NCBI GenBank assembly: GCA_950097015.1
Contig: CATNEN010000038.1
Location: 29,790,501-29,854,500 of the forward strand
DNA from: Macrostomum hystrix
Taxonomy: Eukaryota > Platyhelminthes > Macrostomidae
Direction of reading: 5' to 3'
Length of the DNA: 64,000 bases
The translations under genes were made by a program, and so were the position numbers. A model generated the notes under the pieces. That model was not told the DNA's origin. It saw only the letters and a list, made by a program, of their open reading frames with translations, and searched no databases. Shown piece after piece: positions 49,384 through 60,919 of the stretch (position 1 is the first letter of the stretch; the number at the start of each line of letters is the position of its first letter).

Positions 49384-49806
49384 GACCAATCACCGATCAG
49401 CACGCGAGGCACATGATCTGGCTGTCCAACATCTCGGTCAAGGTCGGGCTGATCACGCGATCACGGCGTAAGCGCTTGACTCTGGGCTCTATTTAAGCGA
49501 GTGTTGCGGCGCGCAGTTCAAGCAGACCTTTCGTTCCGTACCGATCTCTTTCGTTACCGTTCATTGTCCGTATACTGGTTCCTTCCGTTTCCTTTCGGAT
49601 TCGTCCCGACCGTTCTGGCTAAGATTTTGTGTTCGCTTCGTTCTTATCCGTTCTCGTACCTCGGTTCGCCCCTCGGCATCTTCACCGACTAGTAGACTTC
49701 AACAACCGCAACTTCAGCGTCTGACAGCCACCGGCACCGTCACCTTTCCGGTCTCTAAGCCGCGCCGCCCGACCTTGCCTGCAGCCAGAGCCTCGCCGCC
49801 GGATTG
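49384..49806 (+). promoter_or_regulatory. Candidate promoter with non-coding leader exon
   Basis: CCAATCA at about 49385 and TATTTAA at 49490-49496 precede a GC- and CT-rich stretch that ends GATTG|GTGAGT (donor at 49807). It could be the leader exon of the SOCS-box gene at 53165, which has an acceptor-like site at about 53137, or part of a retroelement LTR. Confidence 0.35.
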
Positions 49807-50018
49807 GTGAGTGTCGCTTCCCTTGGGTTTGCTCGCTCTTTTCCCATCTCTCACTCTCTTCTCATTCCCATTCTTTTCCCATTCCCACCTCTATATCTCC
49901 TAATTTACCATTTTAATTTCTGTTTTAATTTTGGCATTACATAATAGAACAATTTAATTAAATAGGATAATTAACCTTTTACATAATTAACTAATTATTT
50001 CCTGTTTGAATGAGGTCA

Positions 50019-50085
50019 TGAGTATACCAAGGACAACTGAAGTATTATATATAACGTAACTTCAGTTATCCTTGGAGTATACTCA
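50019..50085. repeat. 67-bp inverted repeat (hairpin)
   Basis: Arms TGAGTATACCAAGGACAACT and its near-complement ending TTGGAGTATACTCA pair over about 25 bp with one mismatch and a 2-nt bulge around an AT-rich loop of about 15 nt. Confidence 0.85.
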
Positions 50086-50269
50086 GAGTGGACATTTCCG
50101 CAACACAGAACCAAAAGTCCATCGACGATTGACAGACGAATAAACATGCGTACTTAAACTGAATGCAATACGAATTGATACAGTATGTCTTTAACTTAAA
50201 AGCTAATGTAAGACTAATGTAATTCTAATGTACTATTTAGACATTGCACGCGAGACTATATGGAAGCCG

Positions 50270-51060
50270 AACCTTAACCTGTACTTGCATCGTTGGGGCC
50301 TGGTGACTAGGAGTTAACACCAATCTTAAAGAAGTACGTAGACTGTCTCTATCTGGACACGCTCGACCTTGGGCGGGCCCCCTATCCTAGCTGCATCCCT
50401 ATAAATCCCTATGCATAAGTCCTCTCTCTTGCTCAACCGTCTATACTACCTGTGAACACCTCGCATACGAGTAGTGTCCCTATTCCGACCATGGGCCTTG
50501 GGGGTTAGCCAAAAGCACTTCTCTTTTAGAGCGGACGCCCCATTTCGTCAGGGCCAGTTGGTTGTGCTGTCCAGTAGGTATGGCTGGTGGCAGCCCTGAC
50601 TAGCAGGTCCTACCCTCTCAAAACCCTGGTCTCTTCCCCTTGGTCCGTGGGATCTTGGCCACTCGGTCACACCCAAATCTACCCATGTCATCAGAGGTGG
50701 AGTAGCTACGGAGTGATTGGCCCGGTTCTCCTCTCTTCTATCCCTTTGGTGCCGGCAACGCCTTCGGGAGAGTCAAGCTGAAAGGGGGCAACAAAAGGCG
50801 GGAGGCGGGCGTGCCTGCGAAGTTGGCGTGCTGCATTGCGCATATTTTATACTTTCAGAAAAAACGCGAGAGCGAGATAGAGGGGCCTAGGGAGGTGCGA
50901 AAAGGTGGCGTGACTTCGCAAACCCTGGCTTAGCGAGCCGTCTGGCTGGGACCTGGGTGCCCCAACCCCCAAACTTAACTAGACTGAGGTTGAGGGGTTT
51001 TGGTGCGGCTGCACTGCTGGCTCTGGCCGGTCACGTGTTGACTGTCATTATTGATCTTTA
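50270..51060. other. GC-rich block of unknown nature
   Basis: About 800 bp with higher GC than its surroundings, no long frame and no tandem structure. I see no known family; a retroelement untranslated region or non-coding exon is possible. Confidence 0.4.
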
Positions 51061-51458
51061 AAACTAAAATAAAATGAAGATCAATAAAGAAATTTTCTAA
51101 AATTCATTGATGCAACATGTTTTGCAAGTTTTATTAAAATTACTGCATTTGATCTTCTTCCAAAAAGGTTATCAACATTTTAATGTGAAAAGACGTGAAA
51201 ACTTCCTATCTCGCTAGTGCATTTTTTCCGTGAAAATCAGGCTTTAATAAATTTTCATCTTCTAGTGGTCCTTGGGTGGCATGTTAATTAAATTCACAGC
51301 AGCCTCTCATCTCTTGATTCGCCGGTAGAAAATGTAGTGAGTACCCCGTTTCTCAATGGCACTGAGAGTGAAAGAGATTCTTCCCAGCTTGAGCATTGTA
51401 CTCTTCGCGGTCTTTTTTGTTGATTTCGTCGCTGAGCATAATCTTTTTGTCGCCAACG

Positions 51459-51515
51459 TCCAAGGCACACTGAGAGTGAACACTACCTGACGATGAGAAA
51501 GTCAGGGCAGGAGAA
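51459..51515 (+). mobile_element. SINE family B fragment
   Basis: Contains CACTACCTGACGATGAGAAA and GTCAGGGCAG, the middle of family B, about 50 bp left of the mariner element. Confidence 0.6.
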
Positions 51516-51565
51516 TAATAAAAAAGTTTATGTAAGGTAACAGTCCAACCAAAACCGGAAATATA

Positions 51566-52490
51566 CGAGGGTTGTGTCATAAATTCGCTGACAAACTTAC
51601 ATAGCGTCTGTTTCTTTTGTACTTTGGGGCAGAATTTTTTGATACAGACAAAGGCACCATCGATCTTATTGTCTATGGAAAATCTTCCCTCTGGCTTTTG
51701 AGACAACGCCGAAATCGAGTGGCATTCAAACCACCCTTTAAGCCAGTATGGAGAAAAGTGAAGCTACCAAGCGCAGCCATTTGGTCGTTGTGGAAGCAGC
51801 AGAAGAAGCAGGCTGATATTTACCGCGAGCTGCTGCAAATCTTTAGCGAGGATGCACCTTCGAAACAAACTGTGTCAAACTAAACTGCTTACTCCTGTCC
51901 AACTGCAAGAGAGGGTCCAGATGTGCCGCCACCTACTCAACGCCTATCAAAACGAGCCTGACTTTCTTGGCCGATGGTGACTGGTGATGAAACGTGGTTT
52001 CACTTCTACGAACCAGAAACTAAACGGCAGAGCAGCGTCTGGAAGGCTACTCACGAACCCCCACCGGTCAAGGCCAAGGCGGTGCAGTCAGCAGGTAAGC
52101 GCATGGCCACCGTGTTCTGGGACAGAGAAGGCATTTTGCTGATCGAGTGGCTACCTGAAGGCAGAACCATCAATGCCCAGTACTACTGTGAAATATTGGA
52201 ACGGCTGCGTGAGAAGATCAAGAGTGAGCGCCGGGGAAGGATCACAAGGGGCATTGAGCTGCAGCAGGACAACGCCAGGCCGCATACCTGCAAAGCAACT
52301 ATGGCTGTCATCAGGAGACTAGGCTTCGAGTTGCTGCCTCACCCTGCCTATTCTCCTGACCTGGCCCCCAGTGACTTCTGTGTGCAGCTTGGGGTGACTA
52401 TGTTGAGAAATGCAATGTTGACAATTAGCTGTTCTTTATTTTGTTTCTTTGATATTTGCAGTTGTCAGCGAATTTATGACACAACCCTCG
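51566..52490 (+). mobile_element. Mariner-family DNA transposon, internally deleted
   Basis: Bounded by perfect 28-bp terminal inverted repeats beginning CGAGGGTTGTGTCATAAATT, with TA on the left flank; the right flank reads AATA, so the TA duplication is imperfect. Inside are pieces of a mariner transposase: a helix-turn-helix like ADIYRELLQIFSEDAPSKQT, then GDETWFHF, DNARPHT and HPAYSPDLAPSDF, the three positions of the D,D34D catalytic triad. At 925 bp it is shorter than a full mariner (about 1.3 kb). It is not an active coding unit, but the ends could still be mobilised in trans. Confidence 0.9.
51617..52400 (+). pseudogene. Broken mariner transposase
   Basis: Two open pieces (51617-51883 and 51974-52516) lie in one frame. 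Between them, residues like LLTPVQLQERVQMCRHLLNA lie in another frame, so the gene has at least two frame disruptions. The segment between the helix-turn-helix and the LLTP region is missing, and homology stops right after the third catalytic Asp. All three catalytic positions survive. Confidence 0.85.
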
Positions 52491-53060
52491 AATATCCGAA
52501 CAAAGTCGTGAAATAAACATTATAATTTCAATTTAAAATCGTTGTACGATTTTCGGCACATTAGAAGCGACAGAAAGAAAACAACGTGATTTTCTAAAAA
52601 GGCATCAATAGCAACAGTCTCAAGAAGCCATGCATTAGCCAATAGAGAAAGAGAAGAAAGACGGTAGGCTTGGAGAGAGAAGAGGAGAGAAGCACGGATG
52701 GTTGATGTCGCTTCCCCTATGTCTCCAATTTTTCTATACCTCTGCAGTTCGCTTCGAAAATTCGCAAAGTGCTTGCGCCTGCGAGCAATGGAAAGCCTGT
52801 CACCTGGCTAAACCAGCAGATATACCTCTTTTGAGGAAGACATGAGACGAAAATTAGCCTCAACCCTCTCCCTCTCAGTTTCTTCCCTATTTTCTCCCAA
52901 TCCATGCATCCACATCTGGCTTTCTCCTTCCCTAGCGCGGTCGCGGTTGGCCGCCGGGTCTCGCCTCACGTGCGTCAGATTTTGTTTTAAATAATGCCTC
53001 TTCTCTCTTTTCATTTGAAAAAAATACGTCCTACTCAGATCGCCTAAGAGCATCTAAGAG
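52491..53060. other. Intergenic between mariner and SOCS-box gene
   Basis: Mixed composition, no supported gene; only short chance frames. Confidence 0.5.
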
Positions 53061-53062
53061 CT

Positions 53063-53081
53063 TTTTATAGAAAATATAAAG
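53063..53081 (+). promoter_or_regulatory. TATA-like element upstream of SOCS-box gene
   Basis: TTTTATAG and ATATAAAG lie 84-102 bp before the ATG at 53165, a usual distance for a TATA box plus short leader. Confidence 0.35.
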
Positions 53082-53164
53082 CAGCTATTTGAGCCGCACT
53101 CAACAGACTCACAGCCAAGGTACTTTTCTATCAGGTTTCTTTCTGGAAGAAGCACTGCAAAATC

Positions 53165-54592
53165 ATGAATATAGAACAAGGCCTGCAGAACCAAATCGCA
53201 AATGACGATGCAAGCCAAAGGCTTCAATCTAGCTCGACGCTTTCAACAAGTCGACGCATGTTCAACAGCGGGCCTCTGGCCCTTCTAGTTGGCTGTTTCA
53301 CGCCAACCAACCTAGCCGAGTCCATTGCCGAGCGTCTAGCTCTGTCCATCCAGTGCGGCAGCGCCAGCGACGTTGAGCGGGTTCTGCAGCAGAAGCTGCC
53401 CCGCCCGCCAAATCGAATTACACTCACTGTTAAGCGGCATCACCTCAGTCCGGACTTTGTCACTTGGACTAACCACAATCAGGATCCATTCTTGCATTTT
53501 CACCAGGAGTGTTCGCCAGTGGTTTGGGCCATAGACAACCAGCGCTGGCAGATGCTGCCAGTGCTAGCTCGATACGGCTTCGACCCCAATCGACCAATGA
53601 GCTGTCGGCGTTGGAGCAACGGCCATCCCGCTTCCGCTCGCGTCTTCGCGATGCCCTACCAGAAGTTCTGGACAAAGGGGCGGTATACCTATCAATCGGC
53701 GCTTGATTATTATTTCGGCTCAATCTACGAATTCCTGGATGAAGGCATGAGAAGCGCCACGAATTCAAGACGCGGTTATTCGACGCCCTCGTCGTTTTAT
53801 CACTTCTTCCAGCATTTGCCGCAGCTGCTGCACTGCGGCGTTGATGTCCATCGTATCGACACCATCATGCTGTTCAACTCGCTGGGCCAGTCGCTTAACT
53901 GGTACCTTACCAGGTACACAAGCGCTAGCAACACCGTACCAGACATACCACAGCAGAGGCACAGCTGCGCAGAGCTCTACACAGTCCAGGCCCTGACTCG
54001 CTCCGGCTTCTCCGAGTTCGAATGTCTCGAATTCATCTCGTCTACGCACAGTGTGTTCGGCACCCTGATCTGCCTGCTTTGTCATCCTCGACTAGAAGCT
54101 TATCCGCAATACGACCTGCCTCCGTTCATCCAGGAATGCGCCTTGCTGCTCATTAACCTGCTCTGTCTGAACAGCATGCGACCAACTAGAGAAGAGATGC
54201 GCGAATGCCTCGAGAACCAATCCTTGCGCAAACTCTACTCAAAACGCTACTCGGAGCGTCGCAAAGAGTTTAAGGCCAAGCTGGACCAGCTGACCGAGGC
54301 TTGCCTCGGGATGGCGAACCGGCAGCCGAAGTCGCTCTGTCTTCTGGCTAGAAACGCAGTCAGGCGTAAAATGGGCGGCTCAAATTTTCAGGCTCGAGTG
54401 CGCCGGCTCCCCAACTGCCCAGTGGACGTGGCCGCATTCATCTCTTACATCGACAGCGATTGTCTCCACATGTTGCAACGTCGAATGCCCCGAAGCCTAC
54501 TTAACCTGGCCAAAGGTGTGAATCCTTTTATTAGGCGACGCAGCGTCGGTGACGATACCGAGGACAGCGACGCTTGGGAATCGGCCGTTTAA
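53165..54592 (+). CDS. Ankyrin/SOCS-box protein (ASB-like), single exon
   Basis: An intact 475-codon frame with no intron. Residues about 115-140 (SPVVWAIDNQRWQMLPVLAR, then YGFDPN) look like one ankyrin repeat, and other helical pairs follow. Near the C-terminus (about residues 392-436), QPKSLCLLARNAVRRKM, RRLPNCPVDVAAFI and SYI match a SOCS box, whose first half binds Elongin B/C and whose second half contacts Cullin-5. The likely role is substrate receptor of a Cullin-RING ubiquitin ligase in the cytoplasm; the substrate is unknown. About 39 residues follow the box, ending acidic. TATA-like TTTTATAG and ATATAAAG lie 85-100 bp upstream of the ATG, and AATAAA lies about 220 bp after the stop. 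An acceptor-like TTTCTATCAG at about 53137 allows a leader exon. It could be a retrogene because it lacks introns. Confidence 0.75.
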   Translation: MNIEQGLQNQIANDDASQRLQSSSTLSTSRRMFNSGPLALLVGCFTPTNLAESIAERLALSIQCGSASDVERVLQQKLPRPPNRITLTVKRHHLSPDFVTWTNHNQDPFLHFHQECSPVVWAIDNQRWQMLPVLARYGFDPNRPMSCRRWSNGHPASARVFAMPYQKFWTKGRYTYQSALDYYFGSIYEFLDEGMRSATNSRRGYSTPSSFYHFFQHLPQLLHCGVDVHRIDTIMLFNSLGQSLNWYLTRYTSASNTVPDIPQQRHSCAELYTVQALTRSGFSEFECLEFISSTHSVFGTLICLLCHPRLEAYPQYDLPPFIQECALLLINLLCLNSMRPTREEMRECLENQSLRKLYSKRYSERRKEFKAKLDQLTEACLGMANRQPKSLCLLARNAVRRKMGGSNFQARVRRLPNCPVDVAAFISYIDSDCLHMLQRRMPRSLLNLAKGVNPFIRRRSVGDDTEDSDAWESAV

Positions 54593-55589
54593 AGAAAGTG
54601 TCAGAAAATACTTAAATTAGTTGATCGTAAGCACTGAATTGACAATGATTTCAAAGTAATCAACTTTTAAGCTAAGCAATGGATGCATGCACCTACGTTT
54701 TCTCGAGCTTTATATTTTCCAATCAGTTTCTTTCAGTAATGCCTCTGTTGTCGCTCGCATCAATGCAGATACAGATAATATGTGCGTCCTCTTGTGTCCT
54801 TATGTATTGCCTAATAAAAGGGTGCATGATGAGTTCTAGTGAATGAGCGGATGGCCAGGCAGTCAGCACGAGAAGGGATTTAATGAAAGGACGAAACAGC
54901 CGAAATTGCAAGGACTAAAAGTGCATGTACCGATACAAAATTAATAATTCTTATACATGTAGTGCAAGAAAATCTAGCCACCTTACTGGAGAATAAATTG
55001 ATTAAATTAATATTAACTAATTCCACCAGACGGCCAAAAATCCCACCCTGAGAAGTTACCGAGTAAAAAAAATCCTAAAATTACTACATTCTGCCGATTG
55101 GTAAAGAAAAGAACTGTGTTTTATGTCCCTATTTATTTTAACTAACCTGCATCGTTGTCAAAAAATGATGCACATCTTAAAAACGAAACATTCCTTTCCT
55201 AATGTTTGCTAATCAAATTATTTTTGTACTTCTGCGATTTATTTTTATCAAAAAAACAAACTAACTAACCAAGAAGGAATTCATATTTTTCTATGTCGCG
55301 TTCGGAAGTTCAATTTTTGCCGTTTGGCCAACAGCTAAAAAATGTTATTTTTTCAGACCAATAGTGAAATTAATATTTTATATCTCCATGCCTCAAAGAC
55401 ATAGACTAGCACTCACAATGCAATACAAAAAGTATAAAAAAAGACTGATGAAAAAAGTAGCCTTTTAAAATCGATGCTAAATATTTTGTGTCACTCATGA
55501 TAAAAATCTGAAATATATTGAATTGTTTCGCTTCGCTCAGGATTGTGGATCTCAGAGCAATGCTCTTATTTTAACACTTGAGCTGCACA
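54593..55589. other. Intergenic, AT-rich
   Basis: 3' region of the SOCS-box gene followed by AT-rich DNA with nothing recognised before the 17-bp array. Confidence 0.5.
54813..54818 (+). terminator. Poly(A) signal AATAAA
   Basis: AATAAA about 220 bp after the stop of the SOCS-box gene; the only one in the near 3' region until about 54990. Confidence 0.45.
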
Positions 55590-56770
55590 GGGGACACAGC
55601 TGAAGGATTGCCAGAATGGAAAGAGTGCCAGATCTGAAGGAGTGCTAGAACTGAAAGAGTGCCAGATTTGAAGGAGTGCCAGATCTGAAGGAGTGCCAGG
55701 CCTGAAGGAGTGCCAGGCCTGAAGGAGTGCCAGGCCTGAAGGAGTGCCAGATCTGAAGGAGTGTTAGATCTAAAGGAGTGCCAGACCTGAAGGAGTGCCA
55801 GATCTGAAACAGTGCCAGATCTGAAGGAGTGCTAGAACTGAAAGAGTGCCAGATCTGAAGGAGTGCCAGATCTGAAGGAGTGTTAGATCTAAAGGAGTGC
55901 CAGACCTGAAGGAGTGCCAGATCTGAAAGAGTGCCAGATCTGAAGGAGTGCTAGAACTGAAAGAGTGCCAGATTTGAAGGAGTGCCAGATCTGAAGGAGT
56001 GCTAGAACTGAAAGAGTGCCAGATTTGAAGGAGTGCCAGATCTGAAGGAGTGCCAGGCCTGAAGGAGTGCCAGGCCTGAAGGAGTGCCAGGCCTGAAGGA
56101 GTGCCAGATCTGAAGGAGTGTTAGATCTAAAGGAGTGCCAGACCTGAAGGAGTGCCAGATCTGAAACAGTGCCAGATCTGAAGGAGTGCTAGAACTGAAA
56201 GAGTGCCAGATCTGAAGGAGTGCCAGATCTGAAGGAGTGTTAGATCTAAAGGAGTGCCAGACCTGAAGGAGTGCCAGATCTGAAAGAGTGCCAGATCTGA
56301 AGGAGTGCTAGAACTGAAAGAGTGCCAGATTTGAAGGAGTGCCAGATCTGAAGGAGTGCCAGGCCTGAAGGAGTGCCAGGCCTGAAGGAGTGCCAGGCCT
56401 GAAGGAGTGCCAGGCCTGAAGGAGTGCCAGATCTGAAGGAGTGTTAGATCTAAAGGAGTGCCAGACCTGAAGGAGTGCCAGATCTGAAACAGTGCCAGAT
56501 CTGAAGGAGTGCTAGAACTGAAAGAGTGCCAGATCTGAAGGAGTGCCAGATCTGAAGGAGTGTTAGATCTAAAGGAGTGCCAGACCTGAAGGAGTGCCAG
56601 ATCTGAAACAGTGCCAGATCTGAAGGAGTGCTAGAACTGAAAGAGTGCCAGATCTGAAGGAGTGCCAGATCTGAAGGAGTGCCAGACCTGAAGGAGTGCC
56701 AAAATGGAAGGAGTGCCAGAACTGAAGAGGTGCCAGATCTGAAGGAGTGCCAGAATGGCCAGAGTGCCTG
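55590..56770. repeat. 17-bp minisatellite
   Basis: Unit CTGAAGGAGTGCCAGAT, about 69 copies, with a block of several units repeated as a group (GCCAGGCCTGAAGGAGT runs recur near 55700, 56060 and 56360). Intergenic. Confidence 0.96.
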
Positions 56771-57125
56771 AAAAAAGTTCATATTGCACTAGCGCTGAGG
56801 TGTAAACAAATTAAAACTAGGATATTTTTTGGATTGTACACAATCTAGGGGTCACCAAATTAGGATTCGATGAAATAGAGTTACATGCCAATTTGATCTA
56901 GTTCGAGGTTGTTAATGCAGCAGATTATAATTCCCGCTCAATCGTGTGTCAAATTTTGGCATTGAGAACACTAGCCTTTAACTTATCAACTAAATTAGAG
57001 GTTGTAATACTTGCATCTACCTGGACATGCCTGGAATGATTTGTCACTAACGAATCAGTGCAGAATCAGAAAACAAAGATTAAACGTTGAAAACTACCTA
57101 ACTTATCCTGGCATCCTACAGACCC
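56771..57125. other. Spacer between two minisatellites
   Basis: AT-rich unique sequence; nothing recognised. Confidence 0.5.
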
Positions 57126-60100
57126 TTACAACCTGTTAGACAATGGCTCAATGAATCTGATTGGAAGCATGTTAGACAATGGCTCAATGAATCTGATTGG
57201 AAGCCTGTTAGACAATGGCTCAATGAATCTGATTGGAAGCCTGTTAGACAATGGCTCAATGAATCTGATTGGAAGCCTGTTAGACAATGGCTCAATGAAT
57301 CTGATTGATAGCCTGTTAGACAATGGCTCAATGAATCTGATTGGAAGCCTGTTAGACAGTGGCTCAATGAATCTGATTGGAAGCCTGTTAGACAATGGCT
57401 CAATGAATCTGATTGGAAGCCTGTTAGACAATGGCTCAATGAATCTGATTGGAAGCCTGTTAGACAATGGCTCAATGAATCTGATGGGAAGCCTGTTAGA
57501 CAATGGCTCAATGAATCTGATTGAAAGCCTGTTAGACAATGGCTCAATGAATCTGATTGGAAGCCTGTTAGACAATGGCTCAATGAATCTGATGGGAAGC
57601 CTGTTAGACAATGGCTCAATGAACCTGATTGAAAGCCTGTTAGACAATGGCTCAATGAATCTGATTGGAAGCCTGTTAGACAATGGCTCAATGAATCTGA
57701 TTGGAAGCCTGTTAGACAATGGCTCAATGAATCTGATTGGAAGCCTGTTAGACAATGGCTCAATGAACCTGATTGAAAGCCTGTTAGACAATGGCTCAAT
57801 GAATCTGATTGGAAGCCTGTTAGACAATGGCTCAATGAATCTGATGGGAAGCCTGTTAGACAATGGCTCAATGAACCTGATTGAAAGCCTGTTAGACAAT
57901 GGCTCAATGAATCTGATTGGAAGCCTGTTAGACAATGGCTCAATGAATCTGATTGGAAGCATGTTAGACAATGGCTCAATGAATCTGATTGGAAGCCTGT
58001 TAGACAATGGCTCAATGAATCTGATTGATAGCCTGTTAGACAATGGCTCAATGAATCTGATTGGAAGCCTGTTAGACAATGGCTCAATGAATCTGATTGG
58101 AAGCCTGTTAGACAATGGCTCAATGAATCTGATTGAAAGCCTGTTAGACAATGGCTCAATGAATCTGATTGGAAGCATGTTAGACAATGGCTCAATGAAT
58201 CTGATTGAAAGCCTGTTAGACAATGGCTCAATGAATCTGATTGAAAGCCTGTTAGACAATGGCTCAATGAATCTGATTGGAAGCCTGTTAGACAATGGCT
58301 CAATGAATCTGATTGAAAGCCTGTTAGACAATGGCTCAATGAATCTGGTTGATAGCCTGTTAGACAATGGCTCAATGAATCTGATTGGAAGCCTGTTAGA
58401 CAATGGCTCAATGAATCTGATTGATAGCCTGTTAGACAATGGCTCAATGAACCTGATTGAAAGCCTGTTAGACAGTGGCTCAATGAATCGGATTGGAAGC
58501 CTGTTAGACAATGGCTCAATGAATCTGATTGGAAGCCTGTTAGACAATGGCTCAATGAATCTGATTGGAAGCCTGTTAGACAATGGCTCAATGAATCTGA
58601 TTGAAAGCCTGTTAGACAATGGCTCAATGAATCCGATTGATAGCCTGTTAGACAATGGCTCAATGAATCTGATTGATAGCCTGTTAGACAGTGGCTCAAT
58701 GAATCCGATTGATAGCCTGTTAGACAGTGGCTCAATGAATCCGATTGATAGCCTGTTAGACAATGGCTCAATGAATCTGATTGATAGCCTGTTAGACAAT
58801 GGCTCAATGAATCCGATTGATAGCCTGTTAGACAGTGGCTCAATGAATCCGATTGATAGCCTGTTAGACAATGGCTCAATGAATCTGATTGGAAGCCTGT
58901 TAGACAATGGCTCAATGAATCTGATTGAAAGCCTGTTAGACAATGGCTCAATGAATCCGATTGATAGCCTGTTAGACAGTGGCTCAATGAATCCGATTGA
59001 TAGCCTGTTAGACAGTGGCTCAATGAATCCGATTGATAGCCTGTTAGACAATGGCTCAATGAATCTGATTGATAGCCTGTTAGACAATGGCTCAATGAAT
59101 CCGATTGATAGCCTGTTAGACAGTGGCTCAATGAATCCGATTGATAGCCTGTTAGACAATGGCTCAATGAATCTGATTGATAGCCTGTTAGACAGTGGCT
59201 CAATGAATCCGATTGATAGCCTGTTAGACAATGGCTCAATGAATCTGATTGATAGCCTGTTAGACAATGGCTCAATGAATCTGATTGATAGCCTGTTAGA
59301 CAATGGCTCAATGAATCTGATTGGAAGCCTGTTAGACAATGGCTCAATGAATCTGATTGATAGCCTGTTAGACAATGGCTCAATGAATCTGATTGAAAGC
59401 CTGTTAGACAATGGCTCAATGAATCTGATTGAAAGCCTGTTAGACAATGGCTCAATGAATCTGATGGGAAGCCTGTTAGACAATGGCTCAATGAATCTGA
59501 TTGGAAGCCTGTTAGACAATGGCTCAATGAATCTGATTGAAAGCCTGTTAGACAGTGGCTCAATGAATCTGATTGGAAGCCTGTTAGACAGTGGCTCAAT
59601 GAATCTGATTGATAGCCAGTTAGACAATGGCTCAATGAATCTGATTGGAAGCCTGTTAGACAATGGCTCAATGAATCTGATTGATAGCCTGTTAGACAAT
59701 GGCTCAATGAATCTGATTGATAGCCTGTTAGACAATGGCTCAATGAATCTGATTGATAGCCTGTTAGACAATGGCTCAATGAATCTGATTGAAAGCCTGT
59801 TAGACAATGGCTCAATGAATCTGATTGGAAGCCTGTTAGACAATGGCTCAATGAATCTGATGGGAAGCCTGTTAGACAATGGCTCAATGAATCTGATTGG
59901 AAGCCTGTTAGACAATGGCTCAATGAATCTGATTGGAAGCCTGTTAGACAATGGCTCAATGAATCTGATTGATAGCCTGTTAGACAATGGCTCAATGAAT
60001 CTGATTGAAAGCCTGTTAGACAATGGCTCAATGAATCTGATTGGAAGCCTGTTAGACAATGGCTCAATGAATCTGATTGGAAGCCTGTTAGACAATGGCT

Positions 60101-60560
60101 CAATGAATCTGATTGAAAGCCTGTTAGACAATGGCTCAATGAATCTGATTGATAGCCTGTTAGACAATGGCTCAATGAATCTGATTGGAAGCCTGTTAGA
60201 CAATGGCTCAATGAATCTGATTGATAGCCTGTTAGACAATGGCTCAATGAATCTGATTGAAAGCCTGTTAGACAATGGCTCAATGAATCTGATTGAAAGC
60301 CTGTTAGACAATGGCTCAATGAATCTGATTGGAAGCCTGTTAGACAATGGCTCAATGAATCTGATTGGAAGCCTGTTAGACAATGGCTCAATGAATCTGA
60401 TTGATAGCCTGTTAGACAATGGCTCAATGAATCTGATTGGAAGCCTGTTAGACAATGGCTCAATGAATCTGATTGATAGCCTGTTAGACAATGGCTCAAT
60501 GAATCTGATTGGAAGCCTGTTAGACAATGGCTCAATGAATCTGATTGATAGTCAGTTAAA
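57126..60560. repeat. 36-bp minisatellite, 3.4 kb
   Basis: Unit with CTGTTAGACAATGGCTCAAT plus GAATCTGATTGGAAGC, about 95 copies. No stops occur in three of six frames, giving apparent proteins of over 1,100 residues such as repeats of LLDNGSMNLIGS. Treated as non-coding. Confidence 0.97.
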
Positions 60561-60919
60561 CTATGGCTCATTTATCAGTTTAAAGTTATTGGTAAAAAAT
60601 ACACGAATTACTTGTTAAACTACGTAGTAATTTCATACACCGAAGGTAAAACATTGCTAGCTGCAATGGTTAACTTTTTTTATTTAAAACTTTAGTTTCT
60701 TTTTATAAAAAAACTTATAAAATTTATTTGGACTATGTTCTAATACGTAAATTACAAATCACTTACGGTCAAGAAGGCTAAGCCAAGCCTAGAGTCAAAA
60801 TGAATATTTTTTTAACAAAGCTGAAACTATTAATAGTTACATTTTATTATAACTAGAAGGCAATTTTCATGTTTAAAAACATCTCTTACTGTTTTTATGC
60901 AGTAGTAAGGAGAGATTTG

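Noticed and set aside
49140-49700. Short frames on both strands upstream of the SOCS-box gene
   Set aside because: Low-complexity CT-rich DNA; no family and no conserved motif.
57116-60618. Three frames of over 1,100 residues
   Set aside because: Same cause: a 36-bp unit without stops, open on both strands. Listed as repeat.
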